Below, one piece after another: positions 16,279 through 26,745 of a stretch of DNA of 64,000 nt; position 1 is the stretch's first letter, and each line of letters opens with the position of its first letter. Made by a program: the position numbers and the translations under genes. The notes under the pieces are model-generated. The model did no database searches, had not been told where the DNA came from, and saw nothing but the letters and a program-made list of their open reading frames with translations. The DNA is taken from positions 1 through 64,000 of the forward strand of contig DATLFP010000252.1 in assembly GCA_035540955.1 (NCBI GenBank), in the 5' to 3' direction. The DNA is from DATLFP01 sp035540955. Its GTDB lineage: Bacteria; Actinomycetota; Acidimicrobiia; Acidimicrobiales; CADCSY01.

Positions 16279-16950
16279 ATGGATGCGACTGTCACGAAGT
16301 CCGAGCGCGAGACGCTGAAGGCCATCTACCGGCTGACCCGCGATCGCCCCGAGGCGCAGACCGGTGCGCTCGCCGAGCAGCTCGGCGTCGCCCCCGGGAC
16401 GGTCACCATGACGGTGAAGCGCCTCGCCGAGCGCGACCTGGTCGACCATCGCCCGTACCACGGCGTCGAGCTCACCGGCACCGGTCGCCGCCTCGCCATC
16501 GCCTGCATCCGCCGGCACCGCATCGTCGAGCGGTTCCTCGCCGACATGCTCGGCTATGCGTGGAACGAGGCCGACCGGTTGGCCGGGTCCTTCGAGCACG
16601 AGCTGCCCCAGGAGGTCGAGGACCGGATCTACCGCGCCCTCGACCGCCCCGAGACGTGCCCGCACGGCTTCCCGATCCCCGAGCTCGAAGCGGTCGACAT
16701 CCCGTCGATGCCTCCCCTCTACGCGCTCGAGCCCGGCGCCGTGGCGGTGGTGGCGGTGCCGGGGAGCACCGACCCCGAGGTGGTCGAGTTCCTCGACACG
16801 CTCGGGCTCCGGCCCGGTGTGCGGGTCGAGGTCATCGAGAAGCACCCCTTCGACGGCCCCCTGGTCCTGCGGGTGGCGGGCCAGGACCGCACGCTGGGGG
16901 CATCCATCGCCAACCAGGTCTTCGTCCAACCCGACGACCGCTCGAGCTGA
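16279..16950 (+). CDS. DtxR/MntR-family metal-dependent regulator
   Basis: The 223-residue protein has the family layout: winged helix at residues 5-65 (SERETLKAIYRLTRDRPEAQ, TGALAEQLGVAPGTVTMTVK), dimerisation/metal domain (HRIVERFLADMLGYAWNEAD with HELPQEVEDRI and CPHGFPIP) and a C-terminal FeoA/SH3-like domain (LEPGAVAVVAVP to ASIANQVFV). The residues HRIVERFL..E and E..H..CPHG are the usual Mn2+/Fe2+ ligand segments. It probably represses genes when metal is plentiful. Neighbours are an antiporter and a pyrophosphatase, not metal importers. Its own promoter and that of hppA carry similar boxes. Confidence 0.9.
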   Translation: MDATVTKSERETLKAIYRLTRDRPEAQTGALAEQLGVAPGTVTMTVKRLAERDLVDHRPYHGVELTGTGRRLAIACIRRHRIVERFLADMLGYAWNEADRLAGSFEHELPQEVEDRIYRALDRPETCPHGFPIPELEAVDIPSMPPLYALEPGAVAVVAVPGSTDPEVVEFLDTLGLRPGVRVEVIEKHPFDGPLVLRVAGQDRTLGASIANQVFVQPDDRSS

Positions 16951-16983
16951 ACCGGCCCCCGTCACCGCCCCTCACCTGGGGAT

Positions 16984-17015
16984 TTGACCTTTCAGGGTCG
17001 TGAAACGTTAGTTTC
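16984..17015 (+). promoter_or_regulatory. hppA promoter with a box like the DtxR-gene operator
   Basis: TTGACC (16984-16989), 19 bp, TAGTTT (17009-17014). The -10 lies in GAAACGTTAGTTTC (17002-17015), arms GAAAC/GTTTC, which resembles the centre of the palindrome at 16240. The same -10 hexamer and 19-bp spacing appear at both sites. Confidence 0.6.
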
Positions 17016-17077
17016 CGTCAGTCCAAAACCCCGGCGCGGTGGCCCGACCGGCCGGTCGACGACCCTCAGGAGCGCGT

Positions 17078-19177
<2,100 letters not shown>

Positions 19178-19188
19178 TCCGGCGATCT

Positions 19189-19220
19189 GGTCCCGGCGCT
19201 TGACAAGAGGCGTCGGGACC
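19189..19220. repeat. Inverted repeat around TTGACA between hppA and topA
   Basis: GGTCCCG (19189-19195) and CGGGACC (19214-19220) flank an 18-nt loop containing TTGACA (19200-19205). It may terminate hppA. TTGACA has no good -10 at normal spacing, so I do not call it a promoter. Confidence 0.4.
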
Positions 19221-19239
19221 TGCTTGCCATTGAAAAGGC

Positions 19240-21933
19240 ATGACGAAACTTGCGATCGTCGAGTCGCCCGCCAAGGCGAAGACCATCAGCTCCTTCCTCG
19301 GGTCGGAGTGGGTCGTCCTCGCGTCCTACGGGCACATCCGTGACCTCCCGACCCGGGGGCTCTCGGTCGACGTCGACAACCACTTCAAGGTCGACTACGA
19401 GGTCAGGGCGCGCAAGGACGTCATCGCCGACCTGAAGGCGGCGCTGAAGGACGCCGACGAGCTGTACCTCGCCACCGACGAGGACCGCGAGGGTGAGGCC
19501 ATCGCCTGGCACCTCCAGGAGGTGCTGAAGCCGCGGGTCCCGGTGCGGCGCATGGTGTTCCACGAGATCACGCGCGCCGCCATCGACGAGGCCATCGGCA
19601 GCGCCCGGCAGGTCGACATGGGCCTCGTGGACGCCCAGGAGTCGCGGCGCATCGTCGACCGGCTCTTCGGCTACCCGGTCTCGGAGGTGTGCTGGCGCAA
19701 GATCCGCCAGGGCTTGTCGGCCGGGCGGGTCCAGTCGCCGGCCGTCCGCCTGGTGGTCGAGCGGGAGCGGGAGCGGATGGCGTTCGTCAGCGCCGGCTAC
19801 TGGGACCTCGCGGCGCAGTTCCCGACCACTCCCGAGTTCAAGGCCACCCTGCAGGCGATCGACGGCGCGCGAGTGGCCAGCGGGAAGGACTTCGACCAGA
19901 CGGGCGCGGCGAAGGCGGGCGTCGTGGTGCTCGACGAGGCCGGCGCGCGCGAGCTCGTGACCGCGCTCGACGGCTCGACCTTCACGGTGCGGTCGGTCGA
20001 GTCGAAGGAGTCGAAGCAGCGGCCGCGGCCGCCGTTCATCACCTCGACGCTGCAACAGGTCGGAGGGAGCCGGCTGCGCATGAGCGCCCGGCAGGTGATG
20101 CAGGTGGCGCAGGGCCTCTACGAGCGGGGCTACATCACCTACATGCGGACCGACTCGACGACGCTCTCGGGGGAGGCGCTGGCCACCGCCCGCAGCATCG
20201 TCCAGGAGACCTTCGGCCGCGACCACCTGCCGGACCAGCCCCGGGTGTACGCCAAGAAGGCGAAGAACGCCCAGGAGGCGCACGAGGCGATCCGGCCCGC
20301 CGGCGACCGGTGGCGGTCGCCCGAGCAGCTCGACGGCGAGCTTCGCGGTCACGACCTCACCCTCTACCGCCTCATCTACCAGCGCACGCTCGCCTCCCAG
20401 ATGGTCGATGCCCGGCTGAACACCGTCACGGTCAAGATCGACGCGCCCGCCGCCGGGGGATCGAGCGCCGCCGCCCGCCACACCGAGTGGAGCGCGTCCG
20501 GCCGGACCGTCACGTTCCCGGGGTTCCTCGCCGTCTACGGGTTCAGCGGCGAGGACGCCGAGGAGGAGGGGGACGACCAGGCCCGGCTGCCGGCACTCGC
20601 CGAGGGCGACGCGCTCCCGGCCCCAGAGCTGGCGGCCGACGGCCACCGCACGCAACCCCCGGCCCGGTACACCGAGGCGACGCTGGTGAAGACCCTCGAA
20701 GAGCTCGGCATCGGCCGGCCGTCGACGTACGCGTCGATCATGAGCCGCATCCAGGACGCCGGCTACGTGTTCAAGAAGGGCCAGGCGCTGGTCCCGACGT
20801 GGGACGCCTTCGCAGTCGTCAACCTGCTCACCGGCCACTTCGCCGAGCTCGTGGAGTTCGACTTCACGGCGAGGATGGAGGACGACCTCGACGAGATCGC
20901 CGCCGGCCGGCAGCAGCGGGAGCCATGGCTGCACCGGTTCTGGTTCGGCAACGGCACCCCCGGTCTCACCGATCTCGTGCAGCGGGCGCTCGCCGAGGCC
21001 GACCCCGCCCTGATCAACGCGGTGGCGATCGGCACCGACGAGAACCGCGAACCGGTGGTCGTCCGCAACGGCAAGTTCGGGCCCTACGTCAAGCGGGGCG
21101 ACGACACGGCGTCGGTGCCGCAGGACCTTCCTCCCGACGAGCTCAGCTTCGAGAAGGCGATGGAGCTCCTGGCGGCGCCGAAGGGCGACGATCCGATCGG
21201 CACCGATCCCGACAGCGGCCTACCCGTCTACGCCAAGCTGGGGCGGTTCGGCCCATACGTGCAGCTCGGCGACGCCGACACCCTGCCGCCGAAGCAGAAG
21301 CCGAAGATGGCATCGCTGTTCAAGGACATGGCGCTCGAGACGATCACGCTCGAGGACGCGCTGCGGCTGCTCTCGCTGCCGCGCGTCGTCGGCGTCGACC
21401 CCGCCGATGGCGAGGAGATCACCGCCCAGAACGGGCGCTACGGGCCCTACATCGCCAAGGGCAAGGAGACCCGCAGCCTGGACACCGAGCCGCTCCTGTT
21501 CGACCTCACGCTCGAGCAGGCGCTCGCGCTCTTGGCCCAACCCAAGCAGTACGGCCGCCGGGGAGCGCCGAAGCCGCCGTTGCGCGAGCTGGGCGATGAC
21601 GCGGCCACGGGTCGTCCGATGGTGATCAAGGACGGGCGGTTCGGCCCGTATGTCACCGACGGGGAGACCAACGCGTCGTTGCGAGCCGGGGACACCGTCG
21701 AGGAGATCACCCCCGAGCGGGCGATGGAGCTGCTGCAGATCCGCCGCGACGCGGGCCCCGCCAAGAAGAAGGCGCCGGCCAAGAAGTCGGCCGCGAAGAA
21801 GTCGGCCACGAAGAAGTCCGCCGCGAAGGAGTCGGCGGCCAAGGCGAGTGGGACGACCAAGAAGCGGGCCCCGGCGGCGAAGAAGTCGGCCTCCGAACCG
21901 GTCGGCGACACCGCCACCGAGCACGCCGACTGA
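19240..21933 (+). CDS. topA: DNA topoisomerase I
   Basis: The 897-residue type IA topoisomerase relaxes negative supercoils. The Toprim domain is at the N-terminus (AIVESPAKAKTI, ELYLATDEDREGEAIAWHL with the DxD-type metal site). Catalytic Tyr301 lies in GYITYMRTDSTTLS. Four C-terminal glycine-aromatic repeats follow (NGKFGPYVKRGD, LGRFGPYVQLGD, NGRYGPYIAKGK, DGRFGPYVTDGE), and the last 60 residues are a lysine/alanine tail. Zinc-finger cysteines are absent; such tails replace them in actinobacteria. It is followed about 50 bp later by the MFS gene. Confidence 0.96.
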   Translation: MTKLAIVESPAKAKTISSFLGSEWVVLASYGHIRDLPTRGLSVDVDNHFKVDYEVRARKDVIADLKAALKDADELYLATDEDREGEAIAWHLQEVLKPRVPVRRMVFHEITRAAIDEAIGSARQVDMGLVDAQESRRIVDRLFGYPVSEVCWRKIRQGLSAGRVQSPAVRLVVERERERMAFVSAGYWDLAAQFPTTPEFKATLQAIDGARVASGKDFDQTGAAKAGVVVLDEAGARELVTALDGSTFTVRSVESKESKQRPRPPFITSTLQQVGGSRLRMSARQVMQVAQGLYERGYITYMRTDSTTLSGEALATARSIVQETFGRDHLPDQPRVYAKKAKNAQEAHEAIRPAGDRWRSPEQLDGELRGHDLTLYRLIYQRTLASQMVDARLNTVTVKIDAPAAGGSSAAARHTEWSASGRTVTFPGFLAVYGFSGEDAEEEGDDQARLPALAEGDALPAPELAADGHRTQPPARYTEATLVKTLEELGIGRPSTYASIMSRIQDAGYVFKKGQALVPTWDAFAVVNLLTGHFAELVEFDFTARMEDDLDEIAAGRQQREPWLHRFWFGNGTPGLTDLVQRALAEADPALINAVAIGTDENREPVVVRNGKFGPYVKRGDDTASVPQDLPPDELSFEKAMELLAAPKGDDPIGTDPDSGLPVYAKLGRFGPYVQLGDADTLPPKQKPKMASLFKDMALETITLEDALRLLSLPRVVGVDPADGEEITAQNGRYGPYIAKGKETRSLDTEPLLFDLTLEQALALLAQPKQYGRRGAPKPPLRELGDDAATGRPMVIKDGRFGPYVTDGETNASLRAGDTVEEITPERAMELLQIRRDAGPAKKKAPAKKSAAKKSATKKSAAKESAAKASGTTKKRAPAAKKSASEPVGDTATEHAD

Positions 21934-21970
21934 CCGTCGGGGATCCCGGCAATCGGGTCGTGCGCCCACC

Positions 21971-21976
21971 TACCGT
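21971..21976 (+). promoter_or_regulatory. Leaderless -10 box for the MFS gene (TACCGT)
   Basis: It ends 6 nt before GTG 21983 and is the main reason to prefer that start over GTG 22034. Confidence 0.5.
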
Positions 21977-21982
21977 GGTCGA

Positions 21983-23479
21983 GTGGCCCTCGCTCGCGCT
22001 GTGGTCCGCCGGTCCCGGGGGAGACTGACGGCCGTGCCTCCGGACGACGACGAGGTCACGACCCAGCCCCTCGGCGCGGTTGCTCCCACCCCCGAGCCCG
22101 GCGTGCCCGAGCCCCCGTTCGAGCGCCCGTCGGCCGTCGTGCGGTTGTTCGGGTCCGACGACTTCTTCCGGCTGTGGCTGGCCCAGGTCGTGTCCGCGCT
22201 CGGCGACTGGATCGGCTTCCTCGCGATCATCGCCATCGCCACCCGCATCGGCGGCGACTCGCCGGCGGCCGCGGTGTCCCTCGTGCTCTCGGCCCGCATG
22301 ATCCCCGGCTTCTTCCTGGCGCCGGTCGCGGGCGTGCTCGTCGACCGCTGGGACCGCAAGAAGGTGATGGTCGGTTGCGACCTGGCGCGCGCCGGCGTGC
22401 TGCTCACCCTGCCGTTCATCGACCACATCTGGATGCTGGTGCTGGCGTCCTTCGCCCTCGAGGTCGGCACGCTGCTGTGGTCACCGGCCAAGGAGGCGTC
22501 GGTCCCCAACATCGTGCCCGCCAGCCACCTCGCCACTGCCAACTCGCTGTCGGTGGTGGCGGCCTACGGCACGTTCCCGATCGCCACGCTCCTGTTCGCG
22601 TTCCTGGCCAAGGTGGCGGTCTGGCTGGGCTCGATCGACTCGCTCGGCTTCCTGAAGATCGACCAGGAGCTGGTCGCCGTCTACCTCGACGTGCTCACAT
22701 TCTGCCTGTCGGCGTTCCTCATCTCGACGCTGTTCCTGCCGCGGCGGGCAAGGCGGCGGGCGGCCGGCGAGCGCGTCCGCATCGACTTCTACTCGACGCT
22801 CCGCGAGCTGCGAGAGGGCTGGCGGTTCATGTTCGTCAACCCGACCGTCCGGGCGGTGATGGTGGGCATCAGCACCGGCCTCATCGGCGGCGGGATGGTC
22901 GTCCCGCTGGGCGACATCTTCTCCCGCGGGGTGCTCGGGGGCGGGTCGGCGGGCTTCGGCCTGCTGCTCACCGGCATGGGCTTCGGCATGGCGGCCGGGG
23001 TGCTGCTCGTCACCACGATGCAGCGACGGCTACCCAAGGCGCGCGTGTTCTGCTGGTCGGTGGTCGGCGCCGGCGCGGCCATCATCTGCGCGGCATCGAT
23101 GAGCACGCTGACCACCGCGGTGCTGTTCGTCGCGGTGCTCGGGATCTGCGCCGGCTCGGTCTACGTGCTCGGGTTCACGATTCTGCACGAGACGGTCGTC
23201 GACGAGCTGCGCGGCCGCATCTTCTCCGCCCTCTACACCCTCGTCCGGTTCTGCCTGCTCCTCTCGTTCGCGGTCGGGCCGCTGCTCGCCGAGACGCTCG
23301 GCCGGCTGTCGAACGAGCTGTTCGACGGTGCGGTCACCGTCGGCGGGTTCGACATCGACCTGCCCGGGGAGCGGCTGGCGCTGTGGCTGGCGGGGGTGGT
23401 CATCCTCGGCGCGGGCATGGCGGCGTTCTCGTCGCTGCGGGCCGGTGAGCGCCCCGTGACATCGGTTGACCAGGGGTAG
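21983..23479 (+). CDS. MFS-type transporter
   Basis: The roughly 498-residue protein has 10-12 hydrophobic spans in two halves. The motif GVLVDRWDRKKVMVGCDLAR (after span 2) is the MFS loop signature (G..DR..RK), as in the MFS_3/enterobactin-exporter-like branch; WSPAKEASVPNIVPA is also typical of this branch. Substrate unknown; export is likely for the branch. Two starts are possible: GTG 21983, 6 nt after a TACCGT box and giving a basic extension, or GTG 22034. The 3' end overlaps tmk by 14 bp, so tmk and holB are co-transcribed with it. Confidence 0.85.
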   Translation: MALARAVVRRSRGRLTAVPPDDDEVTTQPLGAVAPTPEPGVPEPPFERPSAVVRLFGSDDFFRLWLAQVVSALGDWIGFLAIIAIATRIGGDSPAAAVSLVLSARMIPGFFLAPVAGVLVDRWDRKKVMVGCDLARAGVLLTLPFIDHIWMLVLASFALEVGTLLWSPAKEASVPNIVPASHLATANSLSVVAAYGTFPIATLLFAFLAKVAVWLGSIDSLGFLKIDQELVAVYLDVLTFCLSAFLISTLFLPRRARRRAAGERVRIDFYSTLRELREGWRFMFVNPTVRAVMVGISTGLIGGGMVVPLGDIFSRGVLGGGSAGFGLLLTGMGFGMAAGVLLVTTMQRRLPKARVFCWSVVGAGAAIICAASMSTLTTAVLFVAVLGICAGSVYVLGFTILHETVVDELRGRIFSALYTLVRFCLLLSFAVGPLLAETLGRLSNELFDGAVTVGGFDIDLPGERLALWLAGVVILGAGMAAFSSLRAGERPVTSVDQG

Positions 23480-24056
23480 CTTCATCGCCCTCGAGGGCGG
23501 TGAAGCGAGCGGCAAGTCGACCCAGGCGGCCCGGCTGGCGGCTCGGCTCGACGCCGTCCTCACGCGTGAGCCGGGTGGCACGCCGATCGGGGAGCGCATC
23601 CGGGCCCTGCTGCTGGATCCCGGGACCGCCGTGGATCCCCGCGCCGAGGCGCTGCTGATGGCGGCGGCCCGCGCCCAGCACGTCCACGAGGTGATCGAGC
23701 CGGCGCTCGCCGCCGGCCGCCACGTGGTCACCGACCGGTTCACCGCCTCGTCGCTCGCGTACCAGGGCTTCGGGCGGGGGCTGCCCGCCGACGAGGTGCG
23801 GGCGCTGAGCCGCTTCGCGACGGGTGGTCTCGAGCCCGACCTCTACGTCCTGCTCGACCTGGCCCCCGACGTCGCCGCCGAGCGGCGCTCGCGAGAGCAC
23901 GACCGGATGGAGGCGGCGGGCGAGGCGTTCCACCGCCGGGTGCGCGACGGCTTCCTCGCGCTCGCCGACGAGCGGTGGCTGGTGGTCGACGGGTCGCTGC
24001 CGGTCGAGGACATCGAGGCGACGATCTGGTCCCGAGTGGCCAAGATGGTGCGGTGA
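23466..24056 (+). CDS. tmk: Thymidylate kinase
   Basis: The 196-residue P-loop kinase phosphorylates dTMP to dTDP. Motifs: FIALEGGEASGKSTQAARLA (P-loop), TREPGGTPIGERIRALLL (DR[EP] motif) and the LID region RRSREHDRMEAAGEAFHRRV. TVTDRF is seen as VVTDRFTASSLAYQG. Translation seems to begin at TTG 23466, inside the end of the MFS gene, which gives the full P-loop strand; no ATG or GTG fits. Its stop overlaps holB in GTGA. Confidence 0.93.
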   Translation: MTRGSFIALEGGEASGKSTQAARLAARLDAVLTREPGGTPIGERIRALLLDPGTAVDPRAEALLMAAARAQHVHEVIEPALAAGRHVVTDRFTASSLAYQGFGRGLPADEVRALSRFATGGLEPDLYVLLDLAPDVAAERRSREHDRMEAAGEAFHRRVRDGFLALADERWLVVDGSLPVEDIEATIWSRVAKMVR

Positions 24057-25114
24057 CGATCTGGGAGACGGTGCCCGGCCATCCCGACGTGGTTGCCGCG
24101 CTCCAGGCTGCCGCCCGCCGGCCCGTGCACGCCTACCTCCTCGTCGGACCGCCGGGAGCCGGGGCGCGCGCCGCGGCAACCGCGTTCGCGGCGGCCCTCG
24201 TGTGCGGCGACGGGGGCTGCGGCACCTGCCGCGACTGCTCGCGGGTGCTGGCCGGAGAGCACCCGGACGTCCTGCGGTGGGAGCCCGAGGGGGCGGCCAT
24301 CGCCGCCGAGCAGATCCGCGACGAGATCGTGCCCATGGCCTACGGCACCCCGCTCGAGGCGCCCTACCGGGTCGTGGTCCTCGGGGAGATGCACCGCGCG
24401 GTCGTGCAGGCGCCGATGCTGCTCAAGACGATCGAGGAGCCGCCGGCGTCCACGGTGTTCGTGATCCTCGCCGACACCGTCACGCCCGAGCTCGTCACGA
24501 TCGCGTCGCGCTGCGCGCGCCTGTCGGTGCCGCCCCTGCCGGTCGAGGCCGTCGTCGACGCGCTCCTCGCCGCCGGGGCCGAGCCCGACCGGGCCCGCGC
24601 CGCGGCCGCCGCGTCGCTCGGCGATCTCGACCGCGCCCGGGTGCTGCTTGCCGACCCCGCGCTCGGGCAGCGGCGGGAGGCGTGGTGGCTCGTGCCGGAG
24701 CGCCTCGACGGCACCGGTGCGGCGGTCGTCGCGCTCGTCGACGAGCTCCGGAGCCGCATCGAGGACGCCGGCGACCCGCTCAAGGAGGTCCAGGCGACGG
24801 AGGCGGCCGAGCTCGAGGCGTGGGTGAAGGAGAACGGCGAGCGGGGCTCCGGGCGCAAGGAGCTGGTCGCCCGTCACCGCCGCCAGGCTCGACGTCACCG
24901 CTTCGAGGAGCTGCGCTTCGGGCTCGCCACGCTCACCGGTCGCTACCGCGAGGCGCTCGCCGACGGGACGGGTCCCGACGCCGGCGCGGTCATGACCGCC
25001 ACCGCCGCCATCGACGACGCCGCCGAGGCGCTCACCCGCAACCCCAACGAGACGCTGCTCCTGCAGTCGCTGCTGCTCCGGCTGCCGTCGCTGGCGACGA
25101 CGGCGCGGTCGTGA
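24053..25114 (+). CDS. holB: DNA polymerase III delta' subunit
   Basis: The 353-residue clamp-loader subunit has an AAA+ core: YLLVGPPGAGARAAATAFAA replaces the Walker A lysine, so it probably cannot hydrolyse ATP, as known for delta'. Four cysteines form a zinc knuckle (CGDGGCGTCRDCSRVL). The sensor and SRC-like motif is TPELVTIASRCARLSVPPL. HPDVLRWEPEG and LLKTIEEPPASTVFVILAD are typical. GTG 24053 is in a GTGA overlap with tmk, a pairing common in bacteria. Confidence 0.92.
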   Translation: MTIWETVPGHPDVVAALQAAARRPVHAYLLVGPPGAGARAAATAFAAALVCGDGGCGTCRDCSRVLAGEHPDVLRWEPEGAAIAAEQIRDEIVPMAYGTPLEAPYRVVVLGEMHRAVVQAPMLLKTIEEPPASTVFVILADTVTPELVTIASRCARLSVPPLPVEAVVDALLAAGAEPDRARAAAAASLGDLDRARVLLADPALGQRREAWWLVPERLDGTGAAVVALVDELRSRIEDAGDPLKEVQATEAAELEAWVKENGERGSGRKELVARHRRQARRHRFEELRFGLATLTGRYREALADGTGPDAGAVMTATAAIDDAAEALTRNPNETLLLQSLLLRLPSLATTARS

Positions 25115-25161
25115 ACGCCGTCGGGGCCGGGAAGGGCCGCTGGTAGCCTGGCCGGTCCCGC

Positions 25162-25237
25162 GCCCGAGTAGCTCAGTCGGCAGAGCATCTCACTCGTAAT
25201 GAGAAGGTCAAGGGTTCGATTCCCTTCTCGGGCTCCA
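25162..25237 (+). tRNA. tRNA-Thr (anticodon CGT), CCA encoded
   Basis: Acceptor GCCCGAG (25162-25168) pairs with CTCGGGC (25227-25233), followed by T and CCA. The anticodon stem TCTCA/TGAGA encloses CTCGTAA, with anticodon CGT at 25195-25197. The T arm is AAGGG-TTCGATT-CCCTT. TAGCCT at 25144-25149 is a likely -10 box. Confidence 0.97.
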
Positions 25238-25253
25238 CGGCTGGCGAGTCACC

Positions 25254-25302
25254 GTTCCGTGTCGATCTTGCGTGCCGTCGGCACGCAACGGCGACACAGA
25301 AC
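25254..25302. repeat. 49-bp palindromic element, copy 1 (terminator-like)
   Basis: Outer arms GTTCCGTGTCG/CGACACAGAAC (one mismatch) and inner arms TTGCGTGCC/GGCACGCAA with a 3-nt loop. It lies between the tRNA and a convergent gene. A second copy at 60536-60584 is 40/49 identical. Confidence 0.75.
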
Positions 25303-25308
25303 ACCGGA

Positions 25309-25671
25309 CTACGGCTCGACGACGATCCAGCCGCGGCGTTGCAGCTCGGCGGCGAGCTGTTCGGCGGGCAGGTCCCGCAACGTCCGCTCGACGGCGGTGA
25401 GGCGCACCACCGGCGCCGGGGTGGCGGGCTCGCCGCTGCCGCTGCCGCTGCCGCTGCCGTCGCCACCGGCCCCGCTCGCCGCCTCCTGCAGCCGCTCGAT
25501 GAGCTCGGTCGCTTCGTCGCGGGTGAACTTGCCGCCGGCCTGGCGCTGGGTGAAGCCCATCGGGCCGCGGGCGTCGCGGAAGTCGACATGTCCCGCCTCC
25601 TGGAGGAGCGCGAGCAGCTCCGCGACCTGTCTCGCCGTCGCCGGCGGTCCCGACTGCTGACCGAACGCCAT
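25309..25671 (-). CDS. Conserved hypothetical protein
   Basis: The 120-residue acidic-basic protein has an ordered N-terminal half (TARQVAELLALLQEAGHVDF, RDARGPMGFTQRQAGGKFTR, DEATELIERLQ), a Gly-Ser linker (GGDGSGSGSGSG) and a short C-terminal domain (LRDLPAEQLAAELQRRGWIV). I recall the RDARGPMGFTQRQAGGKFTR block as widely conserved among actinobacterial hypotheticals. No catalytic motif is evident. It converges on the tRNA across the 49-bp palindrome. ATG 25671 is the only convincing start. Confidence 0.78.
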   Translation of the reverse strand: MAFGQQSGPPATARQVAELLALLQEAGHVDFRDARGPMGFTQRQAGGKFTRDEATELIERLQEAASGAGGDGSGSGSGSGEPATPAPVVRLTAVERTLRDLPAEQLAAELQRRGWIVVEP

Positions 25672-25738
25672 GGGTCGCAGTCTGGCACCGGGGTGTGACG
25701 GTCTCGGCGCCGAGGTCGGTGCGCTGCCGGGTGCGGGG

Positions 25739-25744
25739 TACGGT
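25739..25744 (+). promoter_or_regulatory. Leaderless -10 box for sigR (TACGGT)
   Basis: It ends 8 nt before ATG 25753. Confidence 0.5.
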
Positions 25745-25752
25745 CCCCCTCG

Positions 25753-26355
25753 ATGGCCGACCAGGAGCGGTTCGCCGACCAGGCGATGGAGCACATGGAC
25801 TCGCTCTACGCCGGCGCGCTCCGGATGACCCGCAACCCGGCCGATGCCGAGGACCTCGTGCAGGAGACGTACCTGAAGGCCTACCGCGGCTTCGGGGGCT
25901 TCCAGGAGGGCACCAACCTCAAGGCATGGCTGTTCCGGATCCTCACCAACACCTACATCAACCGGTACCGCCAGCAGAAGCGCCGCCCCGAGGAGACCGA
26001 CCTCGACGACGTCGAGGACTTCTACCTGTACCGCCGGCTGGGGGGCATCGACGAGGCTCGCATCAGCAAGAGCGCCGAGGACACCCTGCTCGAGCTGTTC
26101 ACCGACGACGAGGTGAAGGACGCCCTCGAGTCGCTGCCGGAGAGCTTCCGGATGGCCGTGCTCCTGGCCGACGTCGAGGGGTTCGCCTACAAGGAGATCG
26201 CCGAGATCCTCGACATCCCGATCGGTACCGTCATGAGCAGGCTGCACCGAGGAAGAAAGGCGCTGCAGAAGGCGTTGTACGACTTCGCCGTCGACCGAGG
26301 CCTGGTCGACCGAGCCGACGACGAGCACGCGGAGGAGCCCGCAACCCGTGGCTGA
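25753..26355 (+). CDS. sigR: SigR/SigH-type redox-stress ECF sigma factor
   Basis: The 200-residue group 4 sigma factor has region 2 MDSLYAGALRMTRNPADAED, LVQETYLKAYRGFGGFQEGT and NLKAWLFRILTNTYINRYRQ, and region 4 ALESLPESFRMAVLLADVEG, FAYKEIAEILDIPIGTVMSR, LHRGRKALQ. These match Streptomyces SigR / mycobacterial SigH, which control thiol-oxidative stress genes. The overlapping next gene encodes a zinc anti-sigma factor, completing the pair. ATG 25753 follows a leaderless -10 box. Confidence 0.92.
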   Translation: MADQERFADQAMEHMDSLYAGALRMTRNPADAEDLVQETYLKAYRGFGGFQEGTNLKAWLFRILTNTYINRYRQQKRRPEETDLDDVEDFYLYRRLGGIDEARISKSAEDTLLELFTDDEVKDALESLPESFRMAVLLADVEGFAYKEIAEILDIPIGTVMSRLHRGRKALQKALYDFAVDRGLVDRADDEHAEEPATRG

Positions 26356-26593
26356 GCCCGATCCCAAGCCGGAGTGCCGCCAGGCGCTGGAGGAGCTCTA
26401 CACGTTCCTCGACGGCGAGCTCACCGCCGAGAGCCGGGAGCACATCCGGGGCCACCTCGACGACTGCAACCCCTGCCTCGAGGCCTACGATTTCGAGGCC
26501 GAGCTCCGCATCGTGATCTCCACCAAGTGCCGGGAGTCGGTCCCCGAGTCGCTCAAGGAGCGGATCCGAGCCCAAATCCTGCGCGAGTCGTAG
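26348..26593 (+). CDS. rsrA: RsrA-type zinc anti-sigma factor
   Basis: The 81-residue protein has the ZAS motif HIRGHLDDCNPC (H-x3-H-x3-C-x2-C arrangement) and an upstream cysteine ECRQALEELYTFLDGEL. In RsrA, oxidation of these zinc ligands to disulfides frees SigR. A further cysteine (STKCRESVP) and the tail SLKERIRAQI are also typical. GTG 26348 overlaps the sigR stop by 8 bp. Mycothiol-linked redox sensing is the known role in relatives. Confidence 0.92.
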   Translation: MAEPDPKPECRQALEELYTFLDGELTAESREHIRGHLDDCNPCLEAYDFEAELRIVISTKCRESVPESLKERIRAQILRES

Positions 26594-26600
26594 ACCTCTC

Positions 26601-26606
26601 TAGGAT
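26601..26606 (+). promoter_or_regulatory. Leaderless -10 box (TAGGAT)
   Basis: It ends 7 nt before ATG 26614 and supports a separate transcript for the small membrane protein and the metalloprotease. Confidence 0.5.
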
Positions 26607-26613
26607 CGGGACC

Positions 26614-26745
26614 ATGGTTCTCGCCGGGGAGGTCTGGCACTACTGGATCGGGGTCCCGCTCGCCGTGGGCGCCGTCCTTGCGGTCATCGCGACCGTCATT
26701 GGGTACTTCGTGAAGATGAACTCGCTCAAGTACCCAAGGAAGTAG
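26614..26745 (+). CDS. 43-residue membrane protein
   Basis: MVLAGEVWHYWIGVPLAVGA, VLAVIATVIGYFVKMN and SLKYPRK: one span with an aromatic N-terminal edge and basic C-terminus. A TAGGAT box 7 nt upstream fixes the start, and the stop overlaps the metalloprotease GTG in TAGTG, so the two are co-translated. I know no function. The pairing suggests a membrane partner for that soluble enzyme. Confidence 0.65.
   Translation: MVLAGEVWHYWIGVPLAVGAVLAVIATVIGYFVKMNSLKYPRK

Noticed and set aside
19200..19205. TTGACA as a topA -35 box
   Set aside because: No TAnnnT hexamer lies 16-19 bp downstream, and the hexamer sits in the loop of an inverted repeat.
24137..24175. Loss of the Walker A lysine in HolB as a sign of a broken gene
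   Set aside because: Delta' subunits are known to lack ATPase activity, and the rest of the protein is intact.
25162..25237. tRNA-Thr as a phage or island attachment site
   Set aside because: No integrase gene and no repeat of the tRNA 3' end were seen nearby; flanking genes are core housekeeping.
25430..25462. Short tandem Gly-Ser codons in the hypothetical gene as a contingency repeat
   Set aside because: Six or so repeats encode a plain flexible linker and are too few and imperfect to suggest phase variation.
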